Shown here piece after piece: positions 1-6,092 of a DNA stretch of 10,375 bases. Source of the stretch: Myxococcota bacterium (lineage in GTDB: Bacteria > Myxococcota > Polyangia > GCA-2747355 > JAKLHH01); assembly GCA_022710245.1 (NCBI GenBank), contig JAKLHH010000164.1, positions 1 to 10,375 on the forward strand. The letters are read 5' to 3'. A model generated the notes under the pieces. The model saw nothing but the letters and a program-made list of their open reading frames with translations, did not search any database and was not told where the DNA came from. Within the stretch, counting starts at the first letter, position 1. Each line of letters opens with the position of its first letter. Made by a program: the position numbers and the translations under genes.

Positions 1-975
1 CGCGTGGTCCACGAGGGCGAGGGCTACCAGGCGGTGATGATCACCGGCTCGGGCACCGCCGCCGTCGAGGCCGCGATCTCGAGCGCGGTGCCGGCCGAGG
101 GGCGCCTCCTGATCGTCGAGAACGGCGCCTACGGCGAGCGGATGAAGGAGATCGCCCTCGCCTACGGCATCCCCCACGACGTGGAGGCCTTCGGCGTCGG
201 CGGCTACCCCGACGTGCCGCGCCTCGAGGCCCGGCTCGCCACGCGGCGCTACACGCACTGCGCGGTCGTCCACCACGAGACCTCGACCGGCATGCTGAAC
301 CCGGTCGCCGAGCTCGGCGCCGCCTGCCGGGCGCACGGGGCCGAGCTGATCGTCGACGCCATGTCGAGCTACGCCGGCCTCTCCTTCAAGGTCGAGGAGC
401 TCGGCGCCGACTACCTCTGCTCCAGCGCGAACAAGTGCATCCAGGGGATGGCCGGGCTCAGCTTCGTCATCTGCCGCCGCGACCGGCTGCAGGCGCTGCG
501 CCCGATCCCCGGGCGCTCGCTCTACCTCAGCCTCGCCGGCCAGCACGAGTTCCTCGAGAAGCACGGCCAGATGCGCTATACGCCGCCGGTGCAGATCCTC
601 TACGCGCTCGAGCAGGCGCTGACCGAGTACTTCGCCGAGGGGCCGGGCGGCCGCGCCCGCCGCTACCGCGCGTGCTGGGAGGCCCTCGACGGCGGCGTGC
701 GCGAGCTCGGCTTCCGGCGGCTGCTGCCCGAGGCCCAGCTCTCGCGCATCCTCACGGCCTACCTGGAGCCGGACCACCCGCGCTACAGCTTCGAGGCGAT
801 GCACGACCGCCTCTACGCCAAGGGGTTCACCATCTACCCGGGCAAAGGCGCGAACCAGGCGACCTTCCGCCTGGCCAACATGGGCGCCATCACCCCCGAC
901 GACATGCGCGCGTTCGTGGGGGCGATGGCCGAGACGCTGCGCGAGCTCGGGATCGCGCCGCTCTACGCGAGCTGA
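1..975 (+). CDS. phnW: 2-aminoethylphosphonate-pyruvate transaminase (PhnW type), 5' partial
   Basis: Class V, fold-type I PLP aminotransferase that interconverts 2-aminoethylphosphonate plus pyruvate with phosphonoacetaldehyde plus alanine. The reading frame is open to the left edge, so the start lies outside; the GTG at 4 is only an internal codon. Numbering the visible residues from base 1, the glycine-rich TGSGTAAVEA block is at 15-24, NGAYGERM follows, the cofactor-ring Asp is D119 (in VDAMSS), and the Schiff-base Lys is K145 (in SSANKCIQG). The 26-residue Asp-Lys spacing equals that of Salmonella PhnW (D168/K194), so about 49 residues are missing if the length is typical. An N-terminal fusion to a cytidylyltransferase (PntC-AEPT type) cannot be excluded. 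The next gene starts 11 bases downstream on the same strand. That neighbour suggests AEP synthesis for a head group rather than AEP breakdown; no PhnX lies in the window. The family is secure, the direction of flux is inferred. Confidence 0.9.
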   Translation, partial: RVVHEGEGYQAVMITGSGTAAVEAAISSAVPAEGRLLIVENGAYGERMKEIALAYGIPHDVEAFGVGGYPDVPRLEARLATRRYTHCAVVHHETSTGMLNPVAELGAACRAHGAELIVDAMSSYAGLSFKVEELGADYLCSSANKCIQGMAGLSFVICRRDRLQALRPIPGRSLYLSLAGQHEFLEKHGQMRYTPPVQILYALEQALTEYFAEGPGGRARRYRACWEALDGGVRELGFRRLLPEAQLSRILTAYLEPDHPRYSFEAMHDRLYAKGFTIYPGKGANQATFRLANMGAITPDDMRAFVGAMAETLRELGIAPLYAS

Positions 976-986
976 GGGCGAGGGCC

Positions 987-2000
987 ATGGCCGACGGCGG
1001 GTTCACGGCGACGGGCTGCGGCAGGCTGGAGGAGCGGGTCCTCCGCTACGTCTGCCAGCCGCTCCTCGCCCGCATCCCGCGCAGCGTGCGGCCGAACGCG
1101 ATCTCGCTCACCACCCACTTCGCGGCCTGGGTGACGAACCTCCTCGCCTGCGTCTCGGTCTACCTCTCGCCGCTCGGGCGCACCCTGGCGCTCTGCGGGG
1201 CGGGCCTCGGCACCTTCGTCGGCGTGGTCGGCGACTGCCTCGACGGGATGCAGGCGCGCAAGACCGGCCAGTGCAGCAAGCTCGGCGAGATGATGGACCA
1301 CTGGCTCGACGCCATCAACGTGCCGCTGGTGACGCTGGGGATGACCGCCGCGCTGCAGCTCGACCCCTGGCTGACCGCCGCGGTCCACGTGACCAACGCG
1401 ATGATCTACAACGCCCAGCTCATCCTCTACCACCACAGCGGCAAGTTCGTGCACCCGAACACGACCGGCGTCGACGCGCAGGTCGGCATCGCCGTCGGCT
1501 ACGTGACGCTCGCGATCGCGCTCCTCCTCGTCGACCCGCTCTCGCGCAACGTGCACCTCACCTTCACCGTCGTCGGCTGCGTCGCGATCGCGACCCAGCT
1601 CCGGCTGAACTTCTTCTACTACGCCCGGCTCCGCGGGCTCGTCCTCTACCACCTGCCCTTCGTCCTCCTCGGCGGCGCGCTCTCCGGCCTCTACGTGGGC
1701 GGCGCCCTCGATCGCTACGGCTTCAGCCTGGCCGTCGTCTTCCTCTCCTTCCGCATCACCGGGAGCTACGTGCAGGCGACCATCCTCAAGCGGCGCTACG
1801 CCGGCTTCGACGCGGGCATGCTCTTCTGGCTGGCCGCGATCGCCGCCGGGCGCTGGCTGCTGCCGCCGCTGACGCTCGCCTTCGGGGTCACCCTGCAGGG
1901 GCTGCTGCCCTACCTCGCCTGCGCCTACCTCGCCGGGCGGACGCTGGGGAGCTTCGCGCTGCGCTTCGGGGAGATCACCGCGCCGCCTCCTCCGCGCTGA
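987..2000 (+). CDS. CDP-alcohol phosphotransferase, choline/ethanolamine phosphotransferase-like
   Basis: Integral-membrane enzyme of 337 residues that should transfer an alcohol phosphate, or here perhaps an aminoethylphosphonate, from a CDP/CMP-activated donor to a lipid hydroxyl. The CDP-alcohol signature is complete: D83, D86-G87, A90-R91, G100, D104, D108, with spacing DG-x2-AR-x8-G-x3-D-x3-D. The surrounding residues (DGMQARKTG, then KLGEMMDHWLD) resemble eukaryotic CPT1/EPT1 (DGKQARRT, PLGELFDHGCD) more than PgsA or PssA. The N-terminal RPNAIS at 35-40 precedes the first membrane segment, also as in that family. About eight hydrophobic segments follow, at roughly 45-60, 66-83, 112-135, 164-183, 190-206, 216-238, 243-260 and 276-316. 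ATG 987 is chosen because it follows the transaminase stop by 11 bases, with GAGGGCGAGGG just upstream and no homology before it. Pairing with PhnW suggests CMP-AEP as donor. The substrate is inferred, the family is firm. Confidence 0.88.
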   Translation: MADGGFTATGCGRLEERVLRYVCQPLLARIPRSVRPNAISLTTHFAAWVTNLLACVSVYLSPLGRTLALCGAGLGTFVGVVGDCLDGMQARKTGQCSKLGEMMDHWLDAINVPLVTLGMTAALQLDPWLTAAVHVTNAMIYNAQLILYHHSGKFVHPNTTGVDAQVGIAVGYVTLAIALLLVDPLSRNVHLTFTVVGCVAIATQLRLNFFYYARLRGLVLYHLPFVLLGGALSGLYVGGALDRYGFSLAVVFLSFRITGSYVQATILKRRYAGFDAGMLFWLAAIAAGRWLLPPLTLAFGVTLQGLLPYLACAYLAGRTLGSFALRFGEITAPPPPR

Positions 2001-2030
2001 GCCCAGCATTGCCTGTATCGATGACCTGGC

Positions 2031-2053
2031 GGCGCGCGGGGACCCCGCTCGCG
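2031..2053 (+). repeat. Copy 1 of a 23-base GC-rich repeat
   Basis: This stretch recurs at 5948-5971 in the same orientation with one extra C in the central C-run. Both copies are intergenic and both contain the odd palindrome GCGGGG-A-CCCC(C)GC. It could be a dispersed repeat, a protein-binding site or chance in GC-rich DNA. Confidence 0.4.
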
Positions 2054-2063
2054 CAAGCGCGCC
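2031..2063. terminator. Inverted repeats between convergent genes, possible bidirectional terminator
   Basis: The 75-base gap between the converging phosphotransferase and acyltransferase-like genes holds two nested symmetries. GGCGCGC (2031-2037) pairs with GCGCGCC (2057-2063), and GCGGGG (2036-2041) pairs with CCCCGC (2043-2048) around one A. They exclude each other as hairpins. There is no T-run, so a classical intrinsic terminator is not shown. Position between two gene ends is the main support. Confidence 0.35.
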
Positions 2064-2075
2064 GGAAGCGAGCGG

Positions 2076-3080
2076 TCATGGAATCGAGGAGGATCCTCCG
2101 CCCGGTGGCTGCAGCACCCCCGAGCCGGAGCTCGACGGCGCGGCCGAGGGCGCCGGGGTCGCCGGCGGCGCGGGCTCGGGAGCCGGAGCTGTCGCGGGCT
2201 CGTACGTCCCGAAGTACCGCTCCGGATCCTCGAGCGCGTCCTTCACCGCCTGCATGCCGTACTTGGAGGTGAGGCCGTCGTCGATCCGCTCGTCGTAGCT
2301 CCAGCGCAGGTGCAGCGTCTTGACCGGCACCACCACGCCGCCCACCACCATCGGCCGCTCCTCGATCTGGCCCACCATCAGGAAGAGCGGGCAGGTGCCG
2401 TACTCGTAGAGGTGGTGGAAGGCGGCGGCCATGCCGACGCTGCCCAGGTTGGCGATGAACATCGAGGTGAAGAAGCCGTCGTTCTCGATGAAGCTCGCGG
2501 GCAGCAGGTTGTGGTAGTCGGCCCAGCGGGCGACGCGCAGGCAGAGGCTGAGGATCGGCCGCGGGAGCCGGGTCATGAACCCGAGCTCCTTGTCGGTGTA
2601 GGTCTTCGCCTCGGAGCGCTCGAGGCCCATCCGCTCGTTGATCCGCTTGCTGAGCTGCTCGAAGCTCTCCTCGGCGCCGATGCGGAGCTTGACCGCCGCG
2701 AGCTTGGCCTCCTTGTCGCCCTTCCTGCGCTTCATCGAGAAGGTGATGGCGACGTGGTTGCGCGCGTAGAGGCGCTTGCCCGCGACGAACTGGTTCATGC
2801 GCGGGTTCGTGTGCAGCCCGATCGCGGCGGCCTTCACCAGGCAGTGGATCATGTCGACGTGGAAGGCCTGCTCGGTCCTCTCGAGGTAGGCGAGGAGCCT
2901 GTCCGCCTTGACGTAGTCGTCGTAGTAGACGACCGACTCGTTGCGGCCAGGCATCATGAAGGCGAGCATCTTGCGGTAGGGGTGGATGCCTGGCACCAGC
3001 TCGCCGTCGGGGCGGCGACGCGGCAGGTTCACGGCCACCCACCCCACCAGCAGCACGACCAGGATGATCCAGAAGGCCAT
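2076..3080 (-). CDS. Membrane-anchored E2-acyltransferase-fold protein with substituted catalytic His
   Basis: A 334-residue member of the chloramphenicol acetyltransferase / 2-oxoacid dehydrogenase E2 catalytic-domain superfamily, without lipoyl or E1/E3-binding domains. Residues 3-19 form one hydrophobic helix, then a basic patch (RRR, 21-23), so it is probably tethered with its domain in the cytoplasm. The domain runs from about 33 to 290, with the characteristic NLGSVGM strand at 211-217 and an E2-like ending DALEDPERYF at 281-290. Where E2 enzymes carry DHRxxDG, this protein reads DERIDDG (263-269), so Glu264 replaces the catalytic His. Residues 293-334 are a Pro/Ala/Ser/Gly tail. The start is ATG 3080, not the in-frame codon at 3125: AGGAG (complement of 3085-3089) lies 4 bases upstream and the membrane helix begins there. 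It reads opposite to the phosphonolipid pair, converging on it. It may be an acyltransferase with altered chemistry or a non-catalytic binder. Fold is likely, function unknown. Confidence 0.75.
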   Translation of the reverse strand: MAFWIILVVLLVGWVAVNLPRRRPDGELVPGIHPYRKMLAFMMPGRNESVVYYDDYVKADRLLAYLERTEQAFHVDMIHCLVKAAAIGLHTNPRMNQFVAGKRLYARNHVAITFSMKRRKGDKEAKLAAVKLRIGAEESFEQLSKRINERMGLERSEAKTYTDKELGFMTRLPRPILSLCLRVARWADYHNLLPASFIENDGFFTSMFIANLGSVGMAAAFHHLYEYGTCPLFLMVGQIEERPMVVGGVVVPVKTLHLRWSYDERIDDGLTSKYGMQAVKDALEDPERYFGTYEPATAPAPEPAPPATPAPSAAPSSSGSGVLQPPGGGSSSIP

Positions 3081-3174
3081 CGGTCTCCTCTCCCTCGCTC
3101 TCGCACGGACCTCGCCTCCTAGCACGAAACCCGGCCCCGCTCAACGGCCGCTCCTCCGCGTCTTCGGTGCGACT

Positions 3175-3203
3175 GTGACGACGTTCAAGAAACCCGCTAT
3201 GCT
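3175..3203 (+). promoter_or_regulatory. Possible sigma-70-type promoter for the 179-residue gene
   Basis: GTGACG (3175-3180) and TATGCT (3198-3203) are separated by 17 bases and lie about 35 bases before the ATG at 3237. The segment is more AT-rich than its surroundings. The match to TTGACA/TATAAT is only partial, so this is a weak prediction. Confidence 0.3.
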
Positions 3204-3227
3204 GGTCGCGCGGGTCGTGCAGAGCTC

Positions 3228-3232
3228 GGAGG
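3228..3232 (+). promoter_or_regulatory. Ribosome binding site of the 179-residue gene
   Basis: GGAGG stands 4 bases before ATG 3237. It fixes the start of an otherwise unrecognised gene and argues that the gene is expressed. Confidence 0.6.
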
Positions 3233-3236
3233 CAAG

Positions 3237-3776
3237 ATGCCAGTCGATATCACCGCCTTTCAGTCCGTCGTCCAGAACAAGTTCACCTTGCTCCGCAGCG
3301 TACCGAAGCGCCTGCAGCTCGCGCTCCCGTTCCCCGACTGGACGGTGACAGGCCCCTCGACGAGCATGGAGGAGATCCTCCTCGCCGTGCGCCCGTCCCT
3401 GCGCGTCTCGGTCCGCTGGCTCTGTCCTCAGGCCCCGGCAGCAGCCTCCGAGGAGGAGTGGCTCGCCCTCTGGGCAGGCATGGACGGCCTGCTGGTGCTC
3501 GCCGCCGCCGAGCTGCAGCTGGAAGAGCTCCGCACCGGCCCTCAGCGGCGCCTGGTGCTCGACCGCAGGCTGGCGAAGCGCCGTCTGGACGGGAGCGCGG
3601 AGGAGCTGCTGCCCGAGGACCCCGTCTCACATGTCTGGCAGCTCGTCACGGCGCGACCTTACGCGGAGGGGTGCTTCTTCCTCGTGCTTCTCTCGAGCTG
3701 GGGCACCTCGCCCATCCGACCCGAGGACCTGGACCTGTTCCTCAAGGTGATGGACTCGTTCCGGCTCGTTGGCTGA
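3237..3776 (+). CDS. Unrecognised 179-residue protein
   Basis: I do not recognise this protein. It has no signal peptide and no clear membrane helix. The N-terminal third (about 1-60) mixes basic and hydrophobic residues. The middle (about 72-100) is Leu/Ala/Glu-rich and probably helical. The C-terminus is hydrophobic followed by an acidic segment, with CFFLVLLSSWG at about 147-157 and VMDSFRL near the end. The last motif faintly recalls the end of small DcrB/DUF1795-like domains, but I would not assign it to them. Support for a real gene is the GGAGG site before its ATG, GC bias at third positions, a possible promoter and the lack of a better overlapping frame. It is the only complete plus-strand gene right of 2000, divergent from the acyltransferase-like gene (156-base gap) and convergent with the KDSR-like gene, so it may be unrelated to either module. 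Confidence 0.7.
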   Translation: MPVDITAFQSVVQNKFTLLRSVPKRLQLALPFPDWTVTGPSTSMEEILLAVRPSLRVSVRWLCPQAPAAASEEEWLALWAGMDGLLVLAAAELQLEELRTGPQRRLVLDRRLAKRRLDGSAEELLPEDPVSHVWQLVTARPYAEGCFFLVLLSSWGTSPIRPEDLDLFLKVMDSFRLVG

Positions 3777-3782
3777 GCACGA

Positions 3783-3805
3783 AGAGCGGAGCTGCCCGCT
3801 GCTCT
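3783..3805. terminator. Imperfect hairpin between convergent genes
   Basis: In the 54-base gap between two gene ends, AGCGG (3785-3789) can pair with CCGCT (3796-3800), or AGAGC (3783-3787) with GCTCT (3801-3805). There is no T-run. Location is the main argument for a terminator role. Confidence 0.25.
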
Positions 3806-3830
3806 GAATCAGCGAAGGAGGGCCGCAGCG

Positions 3831-4649
3831 CTACGACGCGGGCTGGCTCTTCGCCATCGCCTTGCGGACGTCGCTGTCGAACATCGAGCGCACCATGCCC
3901 GGAAAGAGCCGGTACGCCACGTCGGCGAAGCGCGCCGAGCCGCCCGGCACGATATGGAACCGCTTGGCCGCCATGCCCTGCAGGAGCTTGCGCGCCACCT
4001 CGTCGGCCGAGAGGCACTTCGCGTTGCCCGCGATCGCCTTCGCCTCCGGCGGCTGGTACTGCTGCTCGAAGGTGTGCTGCGGCGTGTCGGTGTCAGGCGG
4101 ATAGCAGACGGAGACGTGGATCTTCTTCGGCCTGACCTCGCAGCGGAGCGCCTCGGCGAACCCGCGCAGCGCGAACTTGCTCGCCGAGTAGGCGGTGTAG
4201 CCGAAGATGCCCATCAGGCCGGCCAGCGAGGAGACGAAGGCCACGTGGCCCTCGCCGCGCTCGATCATGGGCGGCAGCAGCGCGCGGGTCATCTGCACGG
4301 CGCCCATGAAGTTGATGCGCATCATCTCCTCGAACTGCCCCTGCGGGAGCTCGAGGAAGTGCCCCGGCATCACCACGCCGGCGTTGTTGATCAGCATGTC
4401 GACCGGCCGCCAGCTGAGCTGCCCCACGGCCGCGGTGACCGCCTGCGGGTCGCCGACGTCGAGCCGCACCGCGTGCAGCTCGAGGCCCCCGTACCGCTCC
4501 AGCTCCTTTTGCGCCGCCGCCAGCCGCTCCTCGTTCCGCGCGACCAGGGTGACGTGAGCGCCGGCCTCGCGCAGCAGCTTCGCCGCGGCGAGCCCGATCC
4601 CGCTCGAGCCCCCCGTGATGACCACGTGCTTTTGACGGAAGTAGTCCAC
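3831..4649 (-). CDS. 3-ketodihydrosphingosine reductase-like SDR
   Basis: Classical short-chain dehydrogenase/reductase of 272 residues. KDSR enzymes reduce 3-ketosphinganine to sphinganine with NADPH, the step after serine palmitoyltransferase. Visible motifs: TGGSSGIG (12-19), TLVARNEERL (34-43) with an Arg suited to NADPH, NNAG (88-91), Ser140/141, and Tyr154-x3-Lys158 inside AYSASKFALRG. The family-specific block is YPPDTDTP at 183-190, essentially that of human KDSR, which also shares the TLVARNE and TAYSASKFA-RG-AEAL stretches. There is no N-terminal membrane helix. The start is GTG 4649, with AAGGAG (complement of 4657-4662) seven bases upstream. It follows the ACP gene by 104 bases on the same strand and ends the minus-strand run. 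It might instead reduce another alpha-amino ketone made by an alpha-oxoamine synthase from a cassette-built chain. Family likeness is strong, the exact substrate is inferred. Confidence 0.85.
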   Translation of the reverse strand: MDYFRQKHVVITGGSSGIGLAAAKLLREAGAHVTLVARNEERLAAAQKELERYGGLELHAVRLDVGDPQAVTAAVGQLSWRPVDMLINNAGVVMPGHFLELPQGQFEEMMRINFMGAVQMTRALLPPMIERGEGHVAFVSSLAGLMGIFGYTAYSASKFALRGFAEALRCEVRPKKIHVSVCYPPDTDTPQHTFEQQYQPPEAKAIAGNAKCLSADEVARKLLQGMAAKRFHIVPGGSARFADVAYRLFPGMVRSMFDSDVRKAMAKSQPAS

Positions 4650-4656
4650 TGCCCCT

Positions 4657-4662
4657 CTCCTT
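4657..4662 (-). promoter_or_regulatory. Ribosome binding site for a GTG start (KDSR-like gene)
   Basis: On the minus strand this reads AAGGAG, seven bases before GTG 4649. It supports GTG as the start, since no ATG lies in a suitable place upstream of the nucleotide-binding motif. Confidence 0.6.
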
Positions 4663-4690
4663 GGCTGACGGCCGTCCGCTTCCGCGGGCT

Positions 4691-4736
4691 AGCGGCGAGG
4701 ACTCACGCCGCTCGGGGTCCAGCTGCTGCCGGACCC
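4691..4736 (-). repeat. Two tandem hairpins just after the ACP gene
   Basis: GGGTCC (4715-4720) pairs with GGACCC (4731-4736) across 10 bases, and AGCGGCG (4691-4697) pairs with CGCCGCT (4706-4712) across 8 bases. Both fall in the 104-base gap between the ACP and KDSR-like genes. No T-run follows. They could partly terminate transcription, or protect the ACP message from 3' decay so that ACP outnumbers the last enzyme; the sequence does not decide between these. Confidence 0.4.
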
Positions 4737-4753
4737 TGCACTGCGCTGCTGAG

Positions 4754-5017
4754 CTACGCCTGGGCCTGCTTCTCGGTGGCGACCTTGAAGAGCAGGTCGA
4801 CCAGCCCGTTCATGTTGGTCAGCTGGGCGAGCTCCGACCGCGGGACCTTCACCTTCAGGTCACGCATCGCGCAGGAGACCACCTCGACGATGTCGAGGCT
4901 GTTCGCGCCCATCTCCTTCATCGACTTGTTCGGATCGATGGAGGACTCCTCGAGGTCCTCCACATTATCCATCAAGTGCTTCTTGACGATGCCCAAGATC
5001 TCATCTCTGGTGACCAT
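4754..5017 (-). CDS. Free-standing acyl carrier protein, probable HMGS-cassette donor ACP
   Basis: An 87-residue acyl carrier protein. Ser40, in GANSLDIVEVV (38-48), is the expected phosphopantetheine site. The usual DSL is NSL here, and GANS(L/V)D is typical of the discrete donor ACPs of beta-branching cassettes (AcpK and CurB type). The helix III region VPRSELAQLTNMNGLVDLL (58-76) also resembles that group rather than primary AcpP. In such systems the donor ACP is loaded with malonyl, decarboxylated by a KS-like enzyme to acetyl-ACP, and used by the HMG synthase. A strong Shine-Dalgarno site precedes its ATG. It lies 66 bases after the second FabI-like SDR and 104 bases before the KDSR-like gene. 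It could instead carry the acyl chain used by an alpha-oxoamine synthase, as sphingolipid loci also include dedicated ACPs. ACP identity is certain; the partner is inferred from cassette context. Confidence 0.92.
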   Translation of the reverse strand: MVTRDEILGIVKKHLMDNVEDLEESSIDPNKSMKEMGANSLDIVEVVSCAMRDLKVKVPRSELAQLTNMNGLVDLLFKVATEKQAQA

Positions 5018-5022
5018 TCACG

Positions 5023-5029
5023 CCTCCTA
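5023..5029 (-). promoter_or_regulatory. Strong Shine-Dalgarno site of the ACP gene
   Basis: On the minus strand this reads TAGGAGG, a near-perfect match to the 16S rRNA tail, with 5 bases to ATG 5017. It is the best site in the window and fits the high expression needed for a carrier protein. Confidence 0.75.
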
Positions 5030-5083
5030 ATGGTCTGCTGCCTCTGCAGAGCGCAGGGCCCTGTGGTCTGTCGGGACCGACGA

Positions 5084-5902
5084 TCAGAGCCCGAACTGCG
5101 CTCGTTCCTCGAAAAGACGCATGAGGTTATCGCAAAAGCCGACGCCCCTATCAAGCAGAATCACCTGACCGGAGACCGCGTCCATCAGCCCGCTGCAGAG
5201 GGCGAGGACGGCGTCGGCGAACTCCTCGGCGGTGATGAAGTACTCGTCGCCGAAGTACTTTTTCAGGAACGGCTCGTACTCCTCGCCGAAGGTCGCGCGC
5301 AGCGAGTCGGTCGAGATCGGCCGCGAGCGGAGGATGTTGACCCGCACGTCCTCCTCGAGGAGGTGGACCGCCAGGTAACGGCAGAGCACCTCCATCACCT
5401 CCTTCGAGGCCGCCACGAAGTCGTAGCCCGGGTAGTACGTGTCGGGCCCGTCGCAGGAGGAGCCGAGCACGTAGCGCGGGTAGCGCCCCAGGGTCTTCTT
5501 GATCTGCTGCAGGTAGCCGACGAAGGGCCAGGCGCTGTAGCCGAGGCTGGTGGAGAGGGCGCGCTTGGTGTAGCTGTCGAGGCCCTCGCTCACCACCTGG
5601 GCGAAGGAGACGTTGCTGAGGAAGACCTCGACCCGGTCGTGGTCCCGCTGGATCGTCTCCACCACCCGCTCGGCGTCCTCCTCCACCGCGGCGTCGGCCT
5701 CCAGGATGACGGGCGCCGGCGCGCCCAGCTCGGCGAAGCTGCGCCGCAGCGCGTCCTCGTCCGCCGACCCCCACTTGTGGGTCAGGTAGAGGTGCGCCCC
5801 CTCGCGCGCGAAGGCGAGCGCGGTCGCCAGGCCGATCCCCTTGGTGCCGCCGGTGATCAGCACCGCCTTGCCGTGGAGGTCGTTCTTCAGCAGAGTCGCC
5901 AT
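5084..5902 (-). CDS. FabI/FabL-like SDR, putative enoyl reductase, paralogue 2
   Basis: A 272-residue SDR with an N-terminal TGGTKGIG dinucleotide motif (18-25). The usual NNAG is replaced by SNVSF (96-100). The catalytic pair is Tyr160-x6-Lys167 (YDFVAASK) rather than YxxxK, the spacing seen in enoyl-ACP reductases FabI, InhA and FabL. The run up to Lys and RYLAVHL also recalls FabL (VSKAALEALTRYLAVEL). It would reduce a trans-2-enoyl thioester, here plausibly the alpha,beta-unsaturated or beta-methyl-crotonyl-type product left by ECH2. GSSCDGPD at 147-154 and the C-terminal FGL are shared with its neighbour. Start: of the ATGs at 5905 and 5902, AGGAG (complement of 5909-5913) is three and six bases away respectively, so 5902 is preferred; an in-frame codon at 5926 lacks such a site. 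It lies 289 bases after its paralogue and 66 before the ACP gene. Another ketoreductase-type role remains possible. Confidence 0.82.
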   Translation of the reverse strand: MATLLKNDLHGKAVLITGGTKGIGLATALAFAREGAHLYLTHKWGSADEDALRRSFAELGAPAPVILEADAAVEEDAERVVETIQRDHDRVEVFLSNVSFAQVVSEGLDSYTKRALSTSLGYSAWPFVGYLQQIKKTLGRYPRYVLGSSCDGPDTYYPGYDFVAASKEVMEVLCRYLAVHLLEEDVRVNILRSRPISTDSLRATFGEEYEPFLKKYFGDEYFITAEEFADAVLALCSGLMDAVSGQVILLDRGVGFCDNLMRLFEERAQFGL

Positions 5903-5947
5903 CATCCTCTCCTCACTCGTGGTCACTCCGATAGATCAACGACCGGT

Positions 5948-5971
5948 GGCGCGCGGGGACCCCCGCTCGCG
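5948..5971 (+). repeat. Copy 2 of the GC-rich repeat
   Basis: Same sequence and orientation as 2031-2053 with one inserted C. Here it lies about 45 bases upstream of the start of the second FabI-like SDR, a place where an operator could sit. Confidence 0.4.
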
Positions 5972-6077
5972 GGCCCCTCCCCACCCCTCGCTCCCTCGCG
6001 GGCGAACGCCGTGCGGACCACCACCTCACCGCCCGCTGCGGTCGGCTCGGGGCGGGGCCATGGGGGCGCCGGTCCTC

Positions 6078-6092
6078 GCGTCCCTGGGACGC
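6078..6092. promoter_or_regulatory. Perfect 15-base odd palindrome, possible operator
   Basis: GCGTCCC and GGGACGC flank a single T. The loop is too short for a good RNA hairpin unless the inner pair opens, so a dimeric DNA-binding protein is a reasonable alternative. It sits in the long gap before the second FabI-like SDR gene. No regulator gene is in the window to pair it with. Confidence 0.3.

Noticed and set aside
1..975. Serine-glyoxylate or other class V aminotransferase
   Set aside because: GSGT-AVE, NGAYGERM and the SSANKCIQG lysine context are PhnW-specific, and the Asp-Lys spacing agrees.
435..986. In-frame upstream extension of the CDP-alcohol phosphotransferase
   Set aside because: The extension is Arg/Pro/Ala-rich out-of-frame translation of the transaminase gene. 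Homology starts after ATG 987.
963..2009. Minus-strand open frame opposite the phosphotransferase
   Set aside because: Highly charged, motif-free translation opposite a gene with an intact catalytic signature and membrane helices.
2076..3080. True pyruvate or branched-chain dehydrogenase E2 subunit
   Set aside because: It has no lipoyl or E1/E3-binding domain, no E1 or E3 gene nearby, a membrane anchor and no catalytic His.
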